From Amycolatopsis sp. NBRC 101858 (GTDB lineage Bacteria; Actinomycetota; Actinomycetes; Mycobacteriales; Pseudonocardiaceae): 64,000 bases of DNA. The stretch lies in assembly GCF_030269325.1 (NCBI RefSeq), contig NZ_BSTD01000002.1, positions 2,156,706 to 2,220,705 on the forward strand. Reading direction: 5' to 3'. How positions within the stretch are numbered: position 1 is the stretch's first letter; each line of letters opens with the position of its first letter. The translations under genes were made by a program, and so were the position numbers. Below, piece by piece: positions 40,336 through 48,561 of this stretch. The notes under the pieces are model-generated. The model was not told the origin of the DNA and did not search any database. It saw nothing but the letters and a program-made list of their open reading frames with translations.

Positions 40336-42032
40336 CGGGCCGCCACGGGGGCCTCGGGCAGCTCGACCGGCAGCCGCTCGGCGACCTTGCGGTCCACGAC
40401 GGCCTTGACGAACGCGCTGAACAGCGGGTGCGGCCGGGTCGGGCGGCTCTTGAGCTCCGGGTGCGCCTGGGTGCCGACGAAGAACGGGTGCTTGTCGGCG
40501 GGCAGCTCGACGAACTCGACCAGGCGGTCGTCCGGCGACGTGCCGGAGAACACCAGACCCGCGTCCGAGAGCTGCTTGCGGTAGGCGTTGTTCACCTCGT
40601 AGCGGTGCCGGTGCCGTTCGGACACCTCGGTGGTGCCGTACGCCTTGGCGACCTGCGAGCCCGGCTTGAGCTTCGCGGGGTAGGCGCCCAGGCGCATGGT
40701 GCCGCCCATGTCCCGCTCCCCCGCGACGACGTCGCGCTGGTCGGCCATCGTGGAGATCACCGGGTGCTTGGTGTTCTCGTCGAACTCCGACGACCCGGCG
40801 TCGGCGATGCCGGCCAGGTGCCGGGCGCCCTCGATGACCATGCACTGCAGGCCGAGGCACAGCCCGAGCAGCGGCACGCCGCGCGTGCGGGCGTACTCGA
40901 TCGCGCCGACCTTGCCCTCGATGCCGCGGATGCCGAACCCGCCCGGGATCAGCACACCGTCCACATCGGACAGCACGGACGCCGCACCGGACGCGGTCTG
41001 CGCGTCGTCGGAGGCGACCCAGACGATCTCGACCTTGGCGCGGTGGGCGAACCCGCCCGCACGCAGGGCCTCGGTGACCGACAGGTAGGCGTCCGGCAGG
41101 TCGATGTACTTGCCGACGACCGCGATCCGCACGATCTCGCTCGGGTTGTGCACCCGGTCGAGCAGGTCGCCCCACACCGTCCAGTCGACGTCGCGGAACG
41201 GCAGCCCGAGGCGGCGGACGACGTAGGCGTCGAGCGCCTCGCCGTGCAGCACCTTCGGGATGTCGTAGATCGACCGCGCGTCCGGGCAGGCGATGACGGC
41301 CTCGGTGTCGACGTCGCACATCAGGCCGATCTTGCGCTTGAGGTCCTCGGGGATCTCGCGGTCGGCCCGGCAGACCAGCGCGTCGGGCTGGATGCCGATG
41401 TTGCGCAGCGCGGCGACCGAGTGCTGGGTCGGCTTCGTCTTGAGCTCGCCCGAGGGCGCCAGGTACGGCACCAGCGAGACGTGCAGGAAGAAGCAGTGGT
41501 CGCGGCCGACGTCGTGGCGGACCTGGCGGCAGGCCTCCAGGAACGGCAGGGACTCGATGTCGCCGACCGTGCCGCCGACCTCGGTGATGACGACGTCCGG
41601 CGTCTGGCCGGCCTCGTCCGGCTCGGCGGCCGCGGTGATCCGGGACTTGATCTCGTCGGTGATGTGCGGAATGACCTGGACGGTGTCGCCCAGGTACTCG
41701 CCGCGGCGCTCCTTGGCGATCACCTCGGAGTAGACCTGGCCGGTCGTGACGTTGGCCTTGCCGTCGAGGTCGCGGTCGAGGAAGCGCTCGTAGTGCCCGA
41801 TGTCGAGGTCGGTCTCGGCGCCGTCGTCGGTGACGAACACCTCACCGTGCTGGAACGGGTTCATCGTCCCGGGATCGACGTTGAGGTACGGATCGAGCTT
41901 CTGCATCGTGACGCGAAGCCCGCGCGCGGTAAGGAGTTGTCCCAGGCTGGAAGCCGTGAGTCCCTTACCCAGAGAGGAGGCGACGCCTCCGGTGACAAAT
42001 ACGTACTTGGTAGCCCGCGACTGAAGTCCCAC
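40332..42032 (-). CDS. pyrG: CTP synthase
   Basis: The protein has 566 residues. The synthetase domain starts KYVFVTGGVASSLGKGL with HYERFLD and EVGGTVGDIE; the class I glutamine amidotransferase domain has the Cys nucleophile in GLCLGLQCMVIE and the His-Glu pair in HPELKS. It makes CTP from UTP, ATP and glutamine. GTG 42032 gives the N-terminus VGLQSRATK; an in-frame extension continues upstream but is not conserved. It overlaps the NUDIX gene. In mycobacteria steB precedes pyrG directly; here about 9.6 kb of accessory genes lies between. Confidence 0.97.
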   Translation of the reverse strand: MGLQSRATKYVFVTGGVASSLGKGLTASSLGQLLTARGLRVTMQKLDPYLNVDPGTMNPFQHGEVFVTDDGAETDLDIGHYERFLDRDLDGKANVTTGQVYSEVIAKERRGEYLGDTVQVIPHITDEIKSRITAAAEPDEAGQTPDVVITEVGGTVGDIESLPFLEACRQVRHDVGRDHCFFLHVSLVPYLAPSGELKTKPTQHSVAALRNIGIQPDALVCRADREIPEDLKRKIGLMCDVDTEAVIACPDARSIYDIPKVLHGEALDAYVVRRLGLPFRDVDWTVWGDLLDRVHNPSEIVRIAVVGKYIDLPDAYLSVTEALRAGGFAHRAKVEIVWVASDDAQTASGAASVLSDVDGVLIPGGFGIRGIEGKVGAIEYARTRGVPLLGLCLGLQCMVIEGARHLAGIADAGSSEFDENTKHPVISTMADQRDVVAGERDMGGTMRLGAYPAKLKPGSQVAKAYGTTEVSERHRHRYEVNNAYRKQLSDAGLVFSGTSPDDRLVEFVELPADKHPFFVGTQAHPELKSRPTRPHPLFSAFVKAVVDRKVAERLPVELPEAPVAAR

Positions 42033-42121
42033 GGGCCGCCAGCATATCCGAAGACTCCGGATCCGCGCGCCGGGACATGCCCGAACTCTCTTTTGTGCCG
42101 TTGACCACCCGGCAGGGTGAG

Positions 42122-43282
42122 TTACGCGACAGCCTTGGCCAGACGCAGCCGCGGCCGTCCGGTCAGCGCCTGGCTGCCCGGCAGGCGCCGCAGCACCTCG
42201 ACGATCGCGATCGTCAGCGCGATCGTGCCCACGTAGATGATCACGCTCAGCCAAGGCGCGCCGAAGCGCTCGGCCACGTGCGGGATCACCGGGCCGAGGA
42301 ACGCCAGCGCGAGCGGGTGGACCAGGAAGATGCTGAACGACCGGTTCGCCGCCCACGAGACCAGCCGGGCCCCGCGGCCGCCTTCCCGCCGGCGCCCCGA
42401 CCACCAGGTGCTGAACGCGTAGATCGCCGCGATCACGGTGAGGAACCACGGGATCAGGTACGGCTGGAACGGGTCGCTGGCCACCTGCGGGAACGTTCCA
42501 CTGTGGACGGTCCGGAGGTAGTACCACTCGGTGCCGGCCAGCACCGCCACGAGAGCGCCGCCGAGCAGCAGCCGGTGCCGGCCGACCCAGGCGTGCACGG
42601 CCTCGAAGTGCATGGCCACCACGGCACCGAACAGTGTGTAGAACTGGTACGGCAGCACCGTGGCGTACAGGTGGGTGATCGTCTCGTAGCTGACGCCGAA
42701 CGGCTGGTACGTCATGAACAGCGTGACGCCGACCTGCAGCACCCCGCTGCCCAGCAGCAGCCACTTGTGCTTGCCCTCGGTCGCCCGCAGCAGCTTCATG
42801 ATCACCGGGAACAGCAGGTACACCTGCATCGTCACGAGCAGGAAGTACAGGTGGTACCAGGCGCCGCCGGTGACGAGGTCCTTGAGCAGCAGGCGCATCG
42901 ACGCCTCGAGCGAGTCCGGCTGCTGCGTGCCGGTGACCAGCGAGAACGCCCAGAAGAACATCGACCACGCCAGGTAGGGCGTCGCGACCAGGGGCAAGCG
43001 GCGGCGCCAGAAGTCGCCAGGGGTGATCTCGCGGCCGCGGTTCTGGAACACCAGCACGAACCCGGTCAGCGCGAAGAACGCCTCCCGCGTGAAGTGCAGC
43101 GGCGTCTCGACGGCGTTGGCGCCGACGTCCTGCGCGAAGTTCGTCGCGCCGACCACGTGGATGAGGATCACGCAGGCGAACGTGACCAGCCGGAACAGGT
43201 CGATCTGGTGCAGGTACGGCGCTTTCCCGCCCGGTCTCGCGATCCGGGCGGGAGCTTCGAGAGTGTCCAGGGCAGTCGTCAT
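42122..43282 (-). CDS. membrane acyltransferase (acyltransferase_3 / OafA-like)
   Basis: A 386-residue protein with about ten membrane segments. The N-terminal signature LHQIDLFRLVTFACVILIHV with the conserved His, and FFALTGFVLVF, fit the acyltransferase_3 family, which moves acetyl or other acyl groups across or onto cell-surface glycans. The C-terminus has no SGNH domain. There is no operon partner, and the substrate is unknown. The 216-base gap to the next gene (43283-43498) shows nothing convincing. Confidence 0.9.
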   Translation of the reverse strand: MTTALDTLEAPARIARPGGKAPYLHQIDLFRLVTFACVILIHVVGATNFAQDVGANAVETPLHFTREAFFALTGFVLVFQNRGREITPGDFWRRRLPLVATPYLAWSMFFWAFSLVTGTQQPDSLEASMRLLLKDLVTGGAWYHLYFLLVTMQVYLLFPVIMKLLRATEGKHKWLLLGSGVLQVGVTLFMTYQPFGVSYETITHLYATVLPYQFYTLFGAVVAMHFEAVHAWVGRHRLLLGGALVAVLAGTEWYYLRTVHSGTFPQVASDPFQPYLIPWFLTVIAAIYAFSTWWSGRRREGGRGARLVSWAANRSFSIFLVHPLALAFLGPVIPHVAERFGAPWLSVIIYVGTIALTIAIVEVLRRLPGSQALTGRPRLRLAKAVA

Positions 43283-43498
43283 CGTGCCGCCGTTCCGGCA
43301 CCGTCGTCGGCGTGGTTCACGTTGTCAGACTTGCCACCCATTCTGTGAATTTCCCATGAAGGCACTGGGAAGCGCCTGTTGGCAGAGGCCCCGCGGGCTG
43401 TCGGATATGCCACTCCCGCTCATGAAGCGGGGACCCGCCGATCATGTTAATACGTAAGCTCTCCGGTACCGAGCGTGACCTTCGTCATCTCGCCGTGA

Positions 43499-44830
43499 TC
43501 AGCGGGAAACATCCTGGTCGACCTCCTGCCGGACCGCCGCGAGCGCGTTTCGGAGTTCGGCGTGTCCCACCGAACCCAGAGCCAGCCGGAGCGCCTGCGG
43601 CACCGCCGGCGTCGTCGCGAACGGCTCGGCCGTGGCGACCGCCACCCGCCGCCGGGCGAGCGCCGCGACGATGCGGTCCGGCCGGGAGTCGCGGGCGAGC
43701 GGCAGCCACCGGAAGTACGACGACGGGTGCCCGATCCACGGAAGCCCGGCCAGCACCTCCGAAGCGAGTGCTTGGCGCCTTCGCGCGTCTTCGCGCTTCC
43801 GGACCTCCAAGGCTTCGACGGTACCGTCGTCGAGCCACCGGCGCGCGATGGCCGCGGTCAGGGCGGGTGTGTTCCACGTCGTGGCCCGGATCGCGCTCTC
43901 GAGCGCCGGCACGAGTTCGGGCGGCGCGACGGCGAACCCGAAGCGCAACCCGGTCGCGACGCTCTTCGACAGCCCCGAGACGTGGACGGTGGCTTCCGGC
44001 GCGAGCACCGCCAGCGGCGGCGGCGCTTCTTCGGCGAGGTAGGCGTAGGACGCGTCCTCGATGATCGTCACGCCGTGCCGCCGGGCGATCTCGACGAGCC
44101 GCGCGCGCTGCCCGGCGGAGAGCACCCAGCCCAGCGGGTTGTGCAGGGTCGGCATCGCGTACACCGCGCGGACCCGGCGCCGGCGGCACAGCCGGTCGAA
44201 CGCGTCGAGGTCGGGGCCGTCGGCGGTCACCGGCAGCGGTGCGAGGTCGAGCCCGAGCGTGCGCGCGAGCACCCGGAACCCCGGGTAGGTGAGAGCGTCG
44301 ACCGCGACGACGTCGCCGGGCCGCAGCAGCGCCATCGCCGTCACCGCCAGGCCGTGCTGGGCGCCGTCGACGATCAGCACGCGTTCGCGGCCGACGTCGA
44401 GCCCGCGCCGGCGCAGGTGGCGGGCGACGGCGGCCCGGTCCTCGGCGCGCCCGCGGTGCGGCTGGTAGCGCAGCAGCGCGTCGAGGTCGCCGGCCGTGGC
44501 GAGGTCGCGCAGCGCCTGGCGCAGCAGGTCGGCCTGGCCGGGGATCGACGGCGAGTTGAAGCTGAGGTCGACGGCGTCGGCCGCCACCGTCCGTTCGTCG
44601 ACGCCTTCGCCGGCGGCCAGGTCCCGGACGAACGTGCCCCGCCCCTGCTCGCAGCTGACCAGCCCCATCGCCTCGAGCTCGGCGTACACGCGGGACGCCG
44701 TCACGACGGCGATGCCCTCGTCGGCCGCCAGCCGGCGGTGGGTGGGCAGCCGCGTCCCGGCCGGCCACTGCCCGCCGCGGATCTTCGCCGCGAACGCGTC
44801 CACGACGCCCTTGTACTTCGGCACCCGCAC
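43499..44830 (-). CDS. MocR-type GntR / aminotransferase-fold regulator
   Basis: The protein has 443 residues. An N-terminal GntR winged helix (LPTHRRLAADEGIAVVTASRVYAELE) is joined to a fold-type I aminotransferase domain from about 95, with the PLP Lys in VSGLSKSVATGLR and PTLHNPLGWVLS. MocR proteins use PLP or amine adducts as effectors and control vitamin B6 or amine genes. GTG 44830 is the first plausible start; GTG 44824 is an alternative. It is divergent from a DJ-1/PfpI gene, with a CAGGACA/TGTCCTG repeat between, so that gene is its likely target. Confidence 0.9.
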   Translation of the reverse strand: MRVPKYKGVVDAFAAKIRGGQWPAGTRLPTHRRLAADEGIAVVTASRVYAELEAMGLVSCEQGRGTFVRDLAAGEGVDERTVAADAVDLSFNSPSIPGQADLLRQALRDLATAGDLDALLRYQPHRGRAEDRAAVARHLRRRGLDVGRERVLIVDGAQHGLAVTAMALLRPGDVVAVDALTYPGFRVLARTLGLDLAPLPVTADGPDLDAFDRLCRRRRVRAVYAMPTLHNPLGWVLSAGQRARLVEIARRHGVTIIEDASYAYLAEEAPPPLAVLAPEATVHVSGLSKSVATGLRFGFAVAPPELVPALESAIRATTWNTPALTAAIARRWLDDGTVEALEVRKREDARRRQALASEVLAGLPWIGHPSSYFRWLPLARDSRPDRIVAALARRRVAVATAEPFATTPAVPQALRLALGSVGHAELRNALAAVRQEVDQDVSR

Positions 44831-44844
44831 GCCGCGATTGTAGG

Positions 44845-44868
44845 CAGGACAATTTGTGGACTGTCCTG
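44845..44868. promoter_or_regulatory. inverted repeat CAGGACA-N10-TGTCCTG
   Basis: Perfect seven-base arms (44845-44851, 44862-44868) lie in the 63-base space between the divergent MocR and DJ-1 starts. The position and symmetry suit binding by the MocR protein. Confidence 0.55.
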
Positions 44869-44893
44869 GATCGGCGGTCCTAGCGTGCGGGGC

Positions 44894-45508
44894 ATGCACA
44901 CCGCGATCCTGACCTTCGACGGCTACAACGAACTCGACTCGCTCATCGCGCTGGGCGTCCTCGACCGGGTGCCCGGCATGCGGGCGTCGATCGCGAGCCC
45001 GACGCCGCGGGTGACGTCGATGAACGGCGTCACCATCGACGCGGCGATCGGGCTCGACGAGGCCTGCACGGCCGACGCCGTGATCGTCGGCAGCGGCGCG
45101 AAGACCCGCGAGGTCGTCGAGGACCCGGCGATCATGGCCGCGCTCGCCGGGCTCGACCCGGCCCGGCAGCTGATCGGCGCGCAGTGCTCCGGCACGCTCG
45201 TGCTGGCCAAGCTGGGACTGCTCGACGGCGTGCCCGCCTGCACCGACCTGACGACGAAACCGTGGGTGCTCGCGGCCGGCGTCGAGGTGCTGAACCAGCC
45301 GTTCTTCGCCCGGGGCCCGCTCGCCACCGCCGGCGGCTGCCTGGCCTCGACGTACCTCGCGACGTGGGTCCTCGCTCGCCTGCACGGTCTCGAGGCCGCG
45401 GAGCACGCGATGCACTACGTCGCGCCGGTCGGCGAGAAGGACGAGTACGTCGAGCGGGCCCTGCGGAACGTGACGCCCTACCTCGAGCCAGCCGCGATCT
45501 CCGCCTGA
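44894..45508 (+). CDS. DJ-1/PfpI family protein
   Basis: A 204-residue class I glutamine-amidotransferase-like protein with the nucleophile elbow IGAQCSGTLVLA (Cys near 98) and an N-terminal Glu in NELDSLIALGVL. Members include isonitrile hydratases, glyoxalase III-type enzymes and chaperones, and the specific reaction cannot be told here. ATG 44894 follows a weak GGGG site. It is divergent from the MocR regulator; the last 31 bases overlap the convergent GntR gene. Confidence 0.88.
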   Translation: MHTAILTFDGYNELDSLIALGVLDRVPGMRASIASPTPRVTSMNGVTIDAAIGLDEACTADAVIVGSGAKTREVVEDPAIMAALAGLDPARQLIGAQCSGTLVLAKLGLLDGVPACTDLTTKPWVLAAGVEVLNQPFFARGPLATAGGCLASTYLATWVLARLHGLEAAEHAMHYVAPVGEKDEYVERALRNVTPYLEPAAISA

Positions 45509-46161
45509 TCGTCGCCGAAGAGGGACTTCAGCGTCACCTCGCGGTTGACCCGCACGTGCTCGACGGCTTCGGCGTGCGCGCGCTCCGCGTCCCCCGACGC
45601 GATCGCCTCGTAGAGCCGGCGGTGCTCGTCGAGCAGGTCGTCCCAGTGCTCGTTCTGGCTCGTGAGCCAGCGGAGCCTGCCCTGCAGGGGCTGCAGCATC
45701 GTGGTCAGCAGCGTGTTGCCGGCGATGGCCACGATCTCGTCGTGGAAGTGCGAGTTGAGCACGGTGATCCGGGCCGCGTCGCCGCGGGCCGTCGCGCGGG
45801 CGGCGTCGGTGAGCATCCGCTCGAGCCGCTTCAGCTCCGGCGCCCCCGCCCGTTCGGCGGCGCGCCCCGCGGCGAGCCCTTCGAGGGCCTCCCGGACGTC
45901 GAAGAGCTCCTCGACGTCGACGCGCGCGAGCTGCCGGACGACGATCCGGCGTGCCGACTGCTCGACGAGGAACCCTTCGGCCTCGAGGCTGCGGATCGCC
46001 TCGCGCACGGGCACCCTGGACACGCCGAGGTCTTCGGCGAGCTCGCGCTCGACCAGCCGGTCGCCCGGACGCAGGCGGCCGGTCAGGATCCGTTCGCGCA
46101 GCTCGTCGCGCACCCGCTGCCGGGTGGCCGCGAGGGGCTGCCGCTCGCTCGCCGTCGTCAC
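45478..46161 (-). CDS. GntR-family (FCD) regulator of the NCS1 transporter operon
   Basis: The protein has 227 residues: N-terminal winged helix (RVRDELRERILTGRLRPGDRL; SRVPVREAIRSLEAEGF) and a C-terminal FCD domain with the metal-binding His pattern (HFHDEIVAIAGN; EHRRLYEAIASGD). GTG 46161 has GGGGAG just upstream. The divergent NCS1 gene starts at 46343, and a near-perfect 31-bp palindrome lies between, the likely operator. The effector is probably the transported hydantoin- or pyrimidine-like compound. Confidence 0.92.
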   Translation of the reverse strand: MTTASERQPLAATRQRVRDELRERILTGRLRPGDRLVERELAEDLGVSRVPVREAIRSLEAEGFLVEQSARRIVVRQLARVDVEELFDVREALEGLAAGRAAERAGAPELKRLERMLTDAARATARGDAARITVLNSHFHDEIVAIAGNTLLTTMLQPLQGRLRWLTSQNEHWDDLLDEHRRLYEAIASGDAERAHAEAVEHVRVNREVTLKSLFGDDQAEIAAGSR

Positions 46162-46237
46162 CGACTCCCCTCTCCTCACACGCTCGTAACACGAGTTTAC
46201 GGACTGGAGGGTTGACGACGGCGGACATCGGGGTGAT

Positions 46238-46268
46238 ATTTGGGATGCCAAATTTTGGTATCCCAAAT
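46238..46268. promoter_or_regulatory. 31-bp near-perfect palindrome (GntR operator)
   Basis: The left arm ATTTGGGATGCCAAA and the right arm TTTGGTATCCCAAAT form a palindrome about the central T at 46253, with mismatches only at one base per arm and at the centre. The low GC content stands out from the surroundings. It lies between the divergent GntR and NCS1 starts, 74 bases before the NCS1 ATG. Confidence 0.8.
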
Positions 46269-46342
46269 CGCCGTCGCTGCACTGTGTTAAACGGGGCTCC
46301 GCCACCCGGAACCCCCGAAAGATGTGTCGATCGGAGGCCCGC

Positions 46343-47764
46343 ATGACCGCCGCCCCGCTCACCGAATCCCAGCAAGAGACGAGCCCGCCGCCGGATCCCC
46401 GGCTCTGGAACGAAGACCTCGCCCCGGCGAAGGACCGCCGCTGGAAGGTCTACGACATCTTCGCCCTGTGGATGTCGGACGTGCACAACCTCGGCAACTA
46501 CACCTTCGCGGCCGGGCTGTTCGTGCTCGGCCTCTCGGCCTGGCAGGTGTTCACCGCCCTGCTGTTCGGCTTCGTCATCATCTACTTCGGCATGAACCTG
46601 ATGGGCCGCATCGGGCAGCGCACCGGCGTCCCGTTCCCGGTCGTCGCGCGGATCAGCTTCGGCACGTTCGGCGCCAACCTGCCCGCCTTGATCCGCGCGA
46701 TCATCGCGATCTTCTGGTACGGCATCCAGACCTACCTCGCGAGCGTGGCCATCACGCTGCTCGTGCTCACCATCGACCCGGGCCTGAAACCGTTGACCGA
46801 ACACGGTTTCCTCGGCCTGCACGCACTCGGCTGGATCTGCTTCGTCGCGCTGTGGGCGGTCCAGGCGCTGATCCTCACCCGCGGCATGGAGTCGGTCCGC
46901 AAGTTCCAGGACTGGTGCGGCCCGGCGATCTGGGTCGTGATGATCGCCCTCGCCGTGTGGATCCTCGCCGCCGGCAACTGGCACATCTCCCTGACCAGCA
47001 GCCCGAAGCAGCTGTCGACGGGCGAGCAGATCCGCCAGTGGTTCGGCGCGGCCGGGCTGATCCTGGCCACCTACGGCACGCTGATGCTGAACTTCTGCGA
47101 CTTCTCCCGCAACGCCCCGGACCAGAAGACGGTGAAGCGCGGCAACTTCTGGGGCCTGCCGATCAACTCGACGGCGTTCGCGCTGCTGTCGGTGATCGTC
47201 ACCGCGGGCAGCATGCAGGTGTTCGGCGAGGCGATCACCGACCCGGCCGAGCTGCTGTCCAAGGTGCACAACACACCGGTGCTCATCATCGGCGCGCTGA
47301 CCTTCGCCATCGCCACGATGGGCGTCAACATCGTCGCCAACTTCGTCTCCCCCGCCTACGACCTGGCCAACATCTGGCCGAAGCGGATCTCGTTCACCAT
47401 CGGCGGGCTGATCAGCGCGGTGGCCGCGCTGTGCGTGCTGCCGTGGAAGCTGTACTCGTCGCCGACGGTCGTCAACTACTTCCTCGGCGGGCTCGGCGCG
47501 TTCCTCGGACCGCTGTTCGGGATCATGATCGTCGACTACTACCTGATCCGGCGCGGCAAGGTCGACGTCGCGCAGCTGTTCGTCGACGGCGGGAGCTACC
47601 CCCGGGTGAACCCGCGGGCGTTCGTGACGTTCTTCCCGACCGCCTCACTCGCCGCGGTGATCGCGCTGGTGCCGTTCTTCGCCCCGGCCGCGCCGTACTC
47701 GTGGTTCATCGGGACGGCGTCCTCGGCGCTGCTGTACTACGCGGTCTCGAGGAAGCACCGATGA
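46343..47764 (+). CDS. NCS1-family nucleobase/hydantoin:cation symporter
   Basis: A 473-residue transporter with about 12 membrane helices. NCS1 markers are visible at the N-terminus (NEDLAPAKDRRWKVYDIFALWMSD region; VHNLGNYTFAAGLF) and the substrate-site region (NLPALIRAIIAIFWYGIQT). The family imports uracil, allantoin, hydantoins or cytosine with Na+ or H+. GGAGG at 46333 supports ATG 46343. The stop overlaps the racemase-like gene (ATGA), pointing to a hydantoin- or allantoin-type substrate. Confidence 0.93.
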   Translation: MTAAPLTESQQETSPPPDPRLWNEDLAPAKDRRWKVYDIFALWMSDVHNLGNYTFAAGLFVLGLSAWQVFTALLFGFVIIYFGMNLMGRIGQRTGVPFPVVARISFGTFGANLPALIRAIIAIFWYGIQTYLASVAITLLVLTIDPGLKPLTEHGFLGLHALGWICFVALWAVQALILTRGMESVRKFQDWCGPAIWVVMIALAVWILAAGNWHISLTSSPKQLSTGEQIRQWFGAAGLILATYGTLMLNFCDFSRNAPDQKTVKRGNFWGLPINSTAFALLSVIVTAGSMQVFGEAITDPAELLSKVHNTPVLIIGALTFAIATMGVNIVANFVSPAYDLANIWPKRISFTIGGLISAVAALCVLPWKLYSSPTVVNYFLGGLGAFLGPLFGIMIVDYYLIRRGKVDVAQLFVDGGSYPRVNPRAFVTFFPTASLAAVIALVPFFAPAAPYSWFIGTASSALLYYAVSRKHR

Positions 47765-48468
47765 GGATCGTCGTCACCAACTGCAACACCACCGAGGCGA
47801 TGACGAAGGAGATCGAAGCCGGGGCCCGCGCGGCCGCGAGTCCCGGCACCGAGATCCTGGCGAGGACGCCGCGCTGGGGGCCGGAGTCCGCGGAAGGCTG
47901 GCTGGACAGCTTCCTGTCCGCCGCGGCCGTGCTGGACCTGTTGCGGGGCCTGGGCGAACCGTTCGACGCGGTCGTGCTCGCGGGCTTCGGCGAGCACGGC
48001 CGGGAGGGCGCGCGCGAGCTGCTGGACGTCCCGGTCGTCGACATCACCGAAGCGGCCGCGCACCTGGCGTGCCTGCTCGGCCGCCGCTACGGCGTGGTGA
48101 CCACTTTGGACCGGACGTGCGGGCTGATCGAGGACAGCCTGCACGCGGCCGGCGTCGCGCAGAACTGCGTCACGGTCACCGGCGCCGGGCTCGGCGTGCT
48201 GGAGCTGACCGACGAACGCCGCACTGAGTCGGCACTGCTGACGGCCGGCCGCCGGGCCCGGGACGCCGGCGCGGAGGTGCTGGTGCTCGGCTGCGCCGGG
48301 ATGACGGGCCTCGACCGGAAGATCGCGACGATGCTGGACATCCCGGTGATCGACGGCGTCGCTGCGGGGGTCCGCCTCGCGGAGTCGCTGGTGGGACTGG
48401 GGTTGAAGACGAGCCGCGCGGGGTCGTACGCCCGCCCGCTGGAGAAACGCCGCACCTGGCCCAATTGA
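47761..48468 (+). CDS. Asp/Glu (hydantoin/allantoin) racemase family protein lacking the first Cys
   Basis: The protein has 235 residues. The N-terminus MRIVVTNCNTTEAMT and the C-terminal LVLGCAGMTGL (Cys178) match the hydantoin racemase group. The canonical first catalytic Cys, in ACFGDPG of known racemases, aligns with Gly75 here (LAGFGEHG), so the two-base racemase mechanism looks incomplete; Cys120 is elsewhere. Arylmalonate decarboxylase shows a comparable one-Cys arrangement. It is translationally coupled to the NCS1 transporter and under the same GntR operator. No hydantoinase is nearby. Confidence 0.86.
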   Translation: MRIVVTNCNTTEAMTKEIEAGARAAASPGTEILARTPRWGPESAEGWLDSFLSAAAVLDLLRGLGEPFDAVVLAGFGEHGREGARELLDVPVVDITEAAAHLACLLGRRYGVVTTLDRTCGLIEDSLHAAGVAQNCVTVTGAGLGVLELTDERRTESALLTAGRRARDAGAEVLVLGCAGMTGLDRKIATMLDIPVIDGVAAGVRLAESLVGLGLKTSRAGSYARPLEKRRTWPN

Positions 48469-48494
48469 CATCCCCCGCACCGCCCGGACAGAAT
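48465..48494 (+). promoter_or_regulatory. promoter TTGACA-N18-CAGAAT for the alginate-lyase-like gene
   Basis: A perfect -35 hexamer (48465-48470) overlaps the stop of the racemase-like gene and is followed after 18 bases by CAGAAT (48489-48494). The next start codon is at 48562. Confidence 0.5.
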
Positions 48495-48526
48495 CGCCAC
48501 TGCCGTACCGCCGCCCGGTGACGAGT

Positions 48527-48544
48527 GGGGACTTCGACGTCCCC
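48527..48544 (+). other. hairpin GGGGAC-N6-GTCCCC in the 5' leader
   Basis: A six-pair stem with a six-base loop beginning TTCG lies 18 bases before the GTG start of the alginate-lyase-like gene. It may be the terminator of the preceding operon or a leader structure. Confidence 0.4.
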
Positions 48545-48561
48545 GTGAGAGGCGGTCGGAA

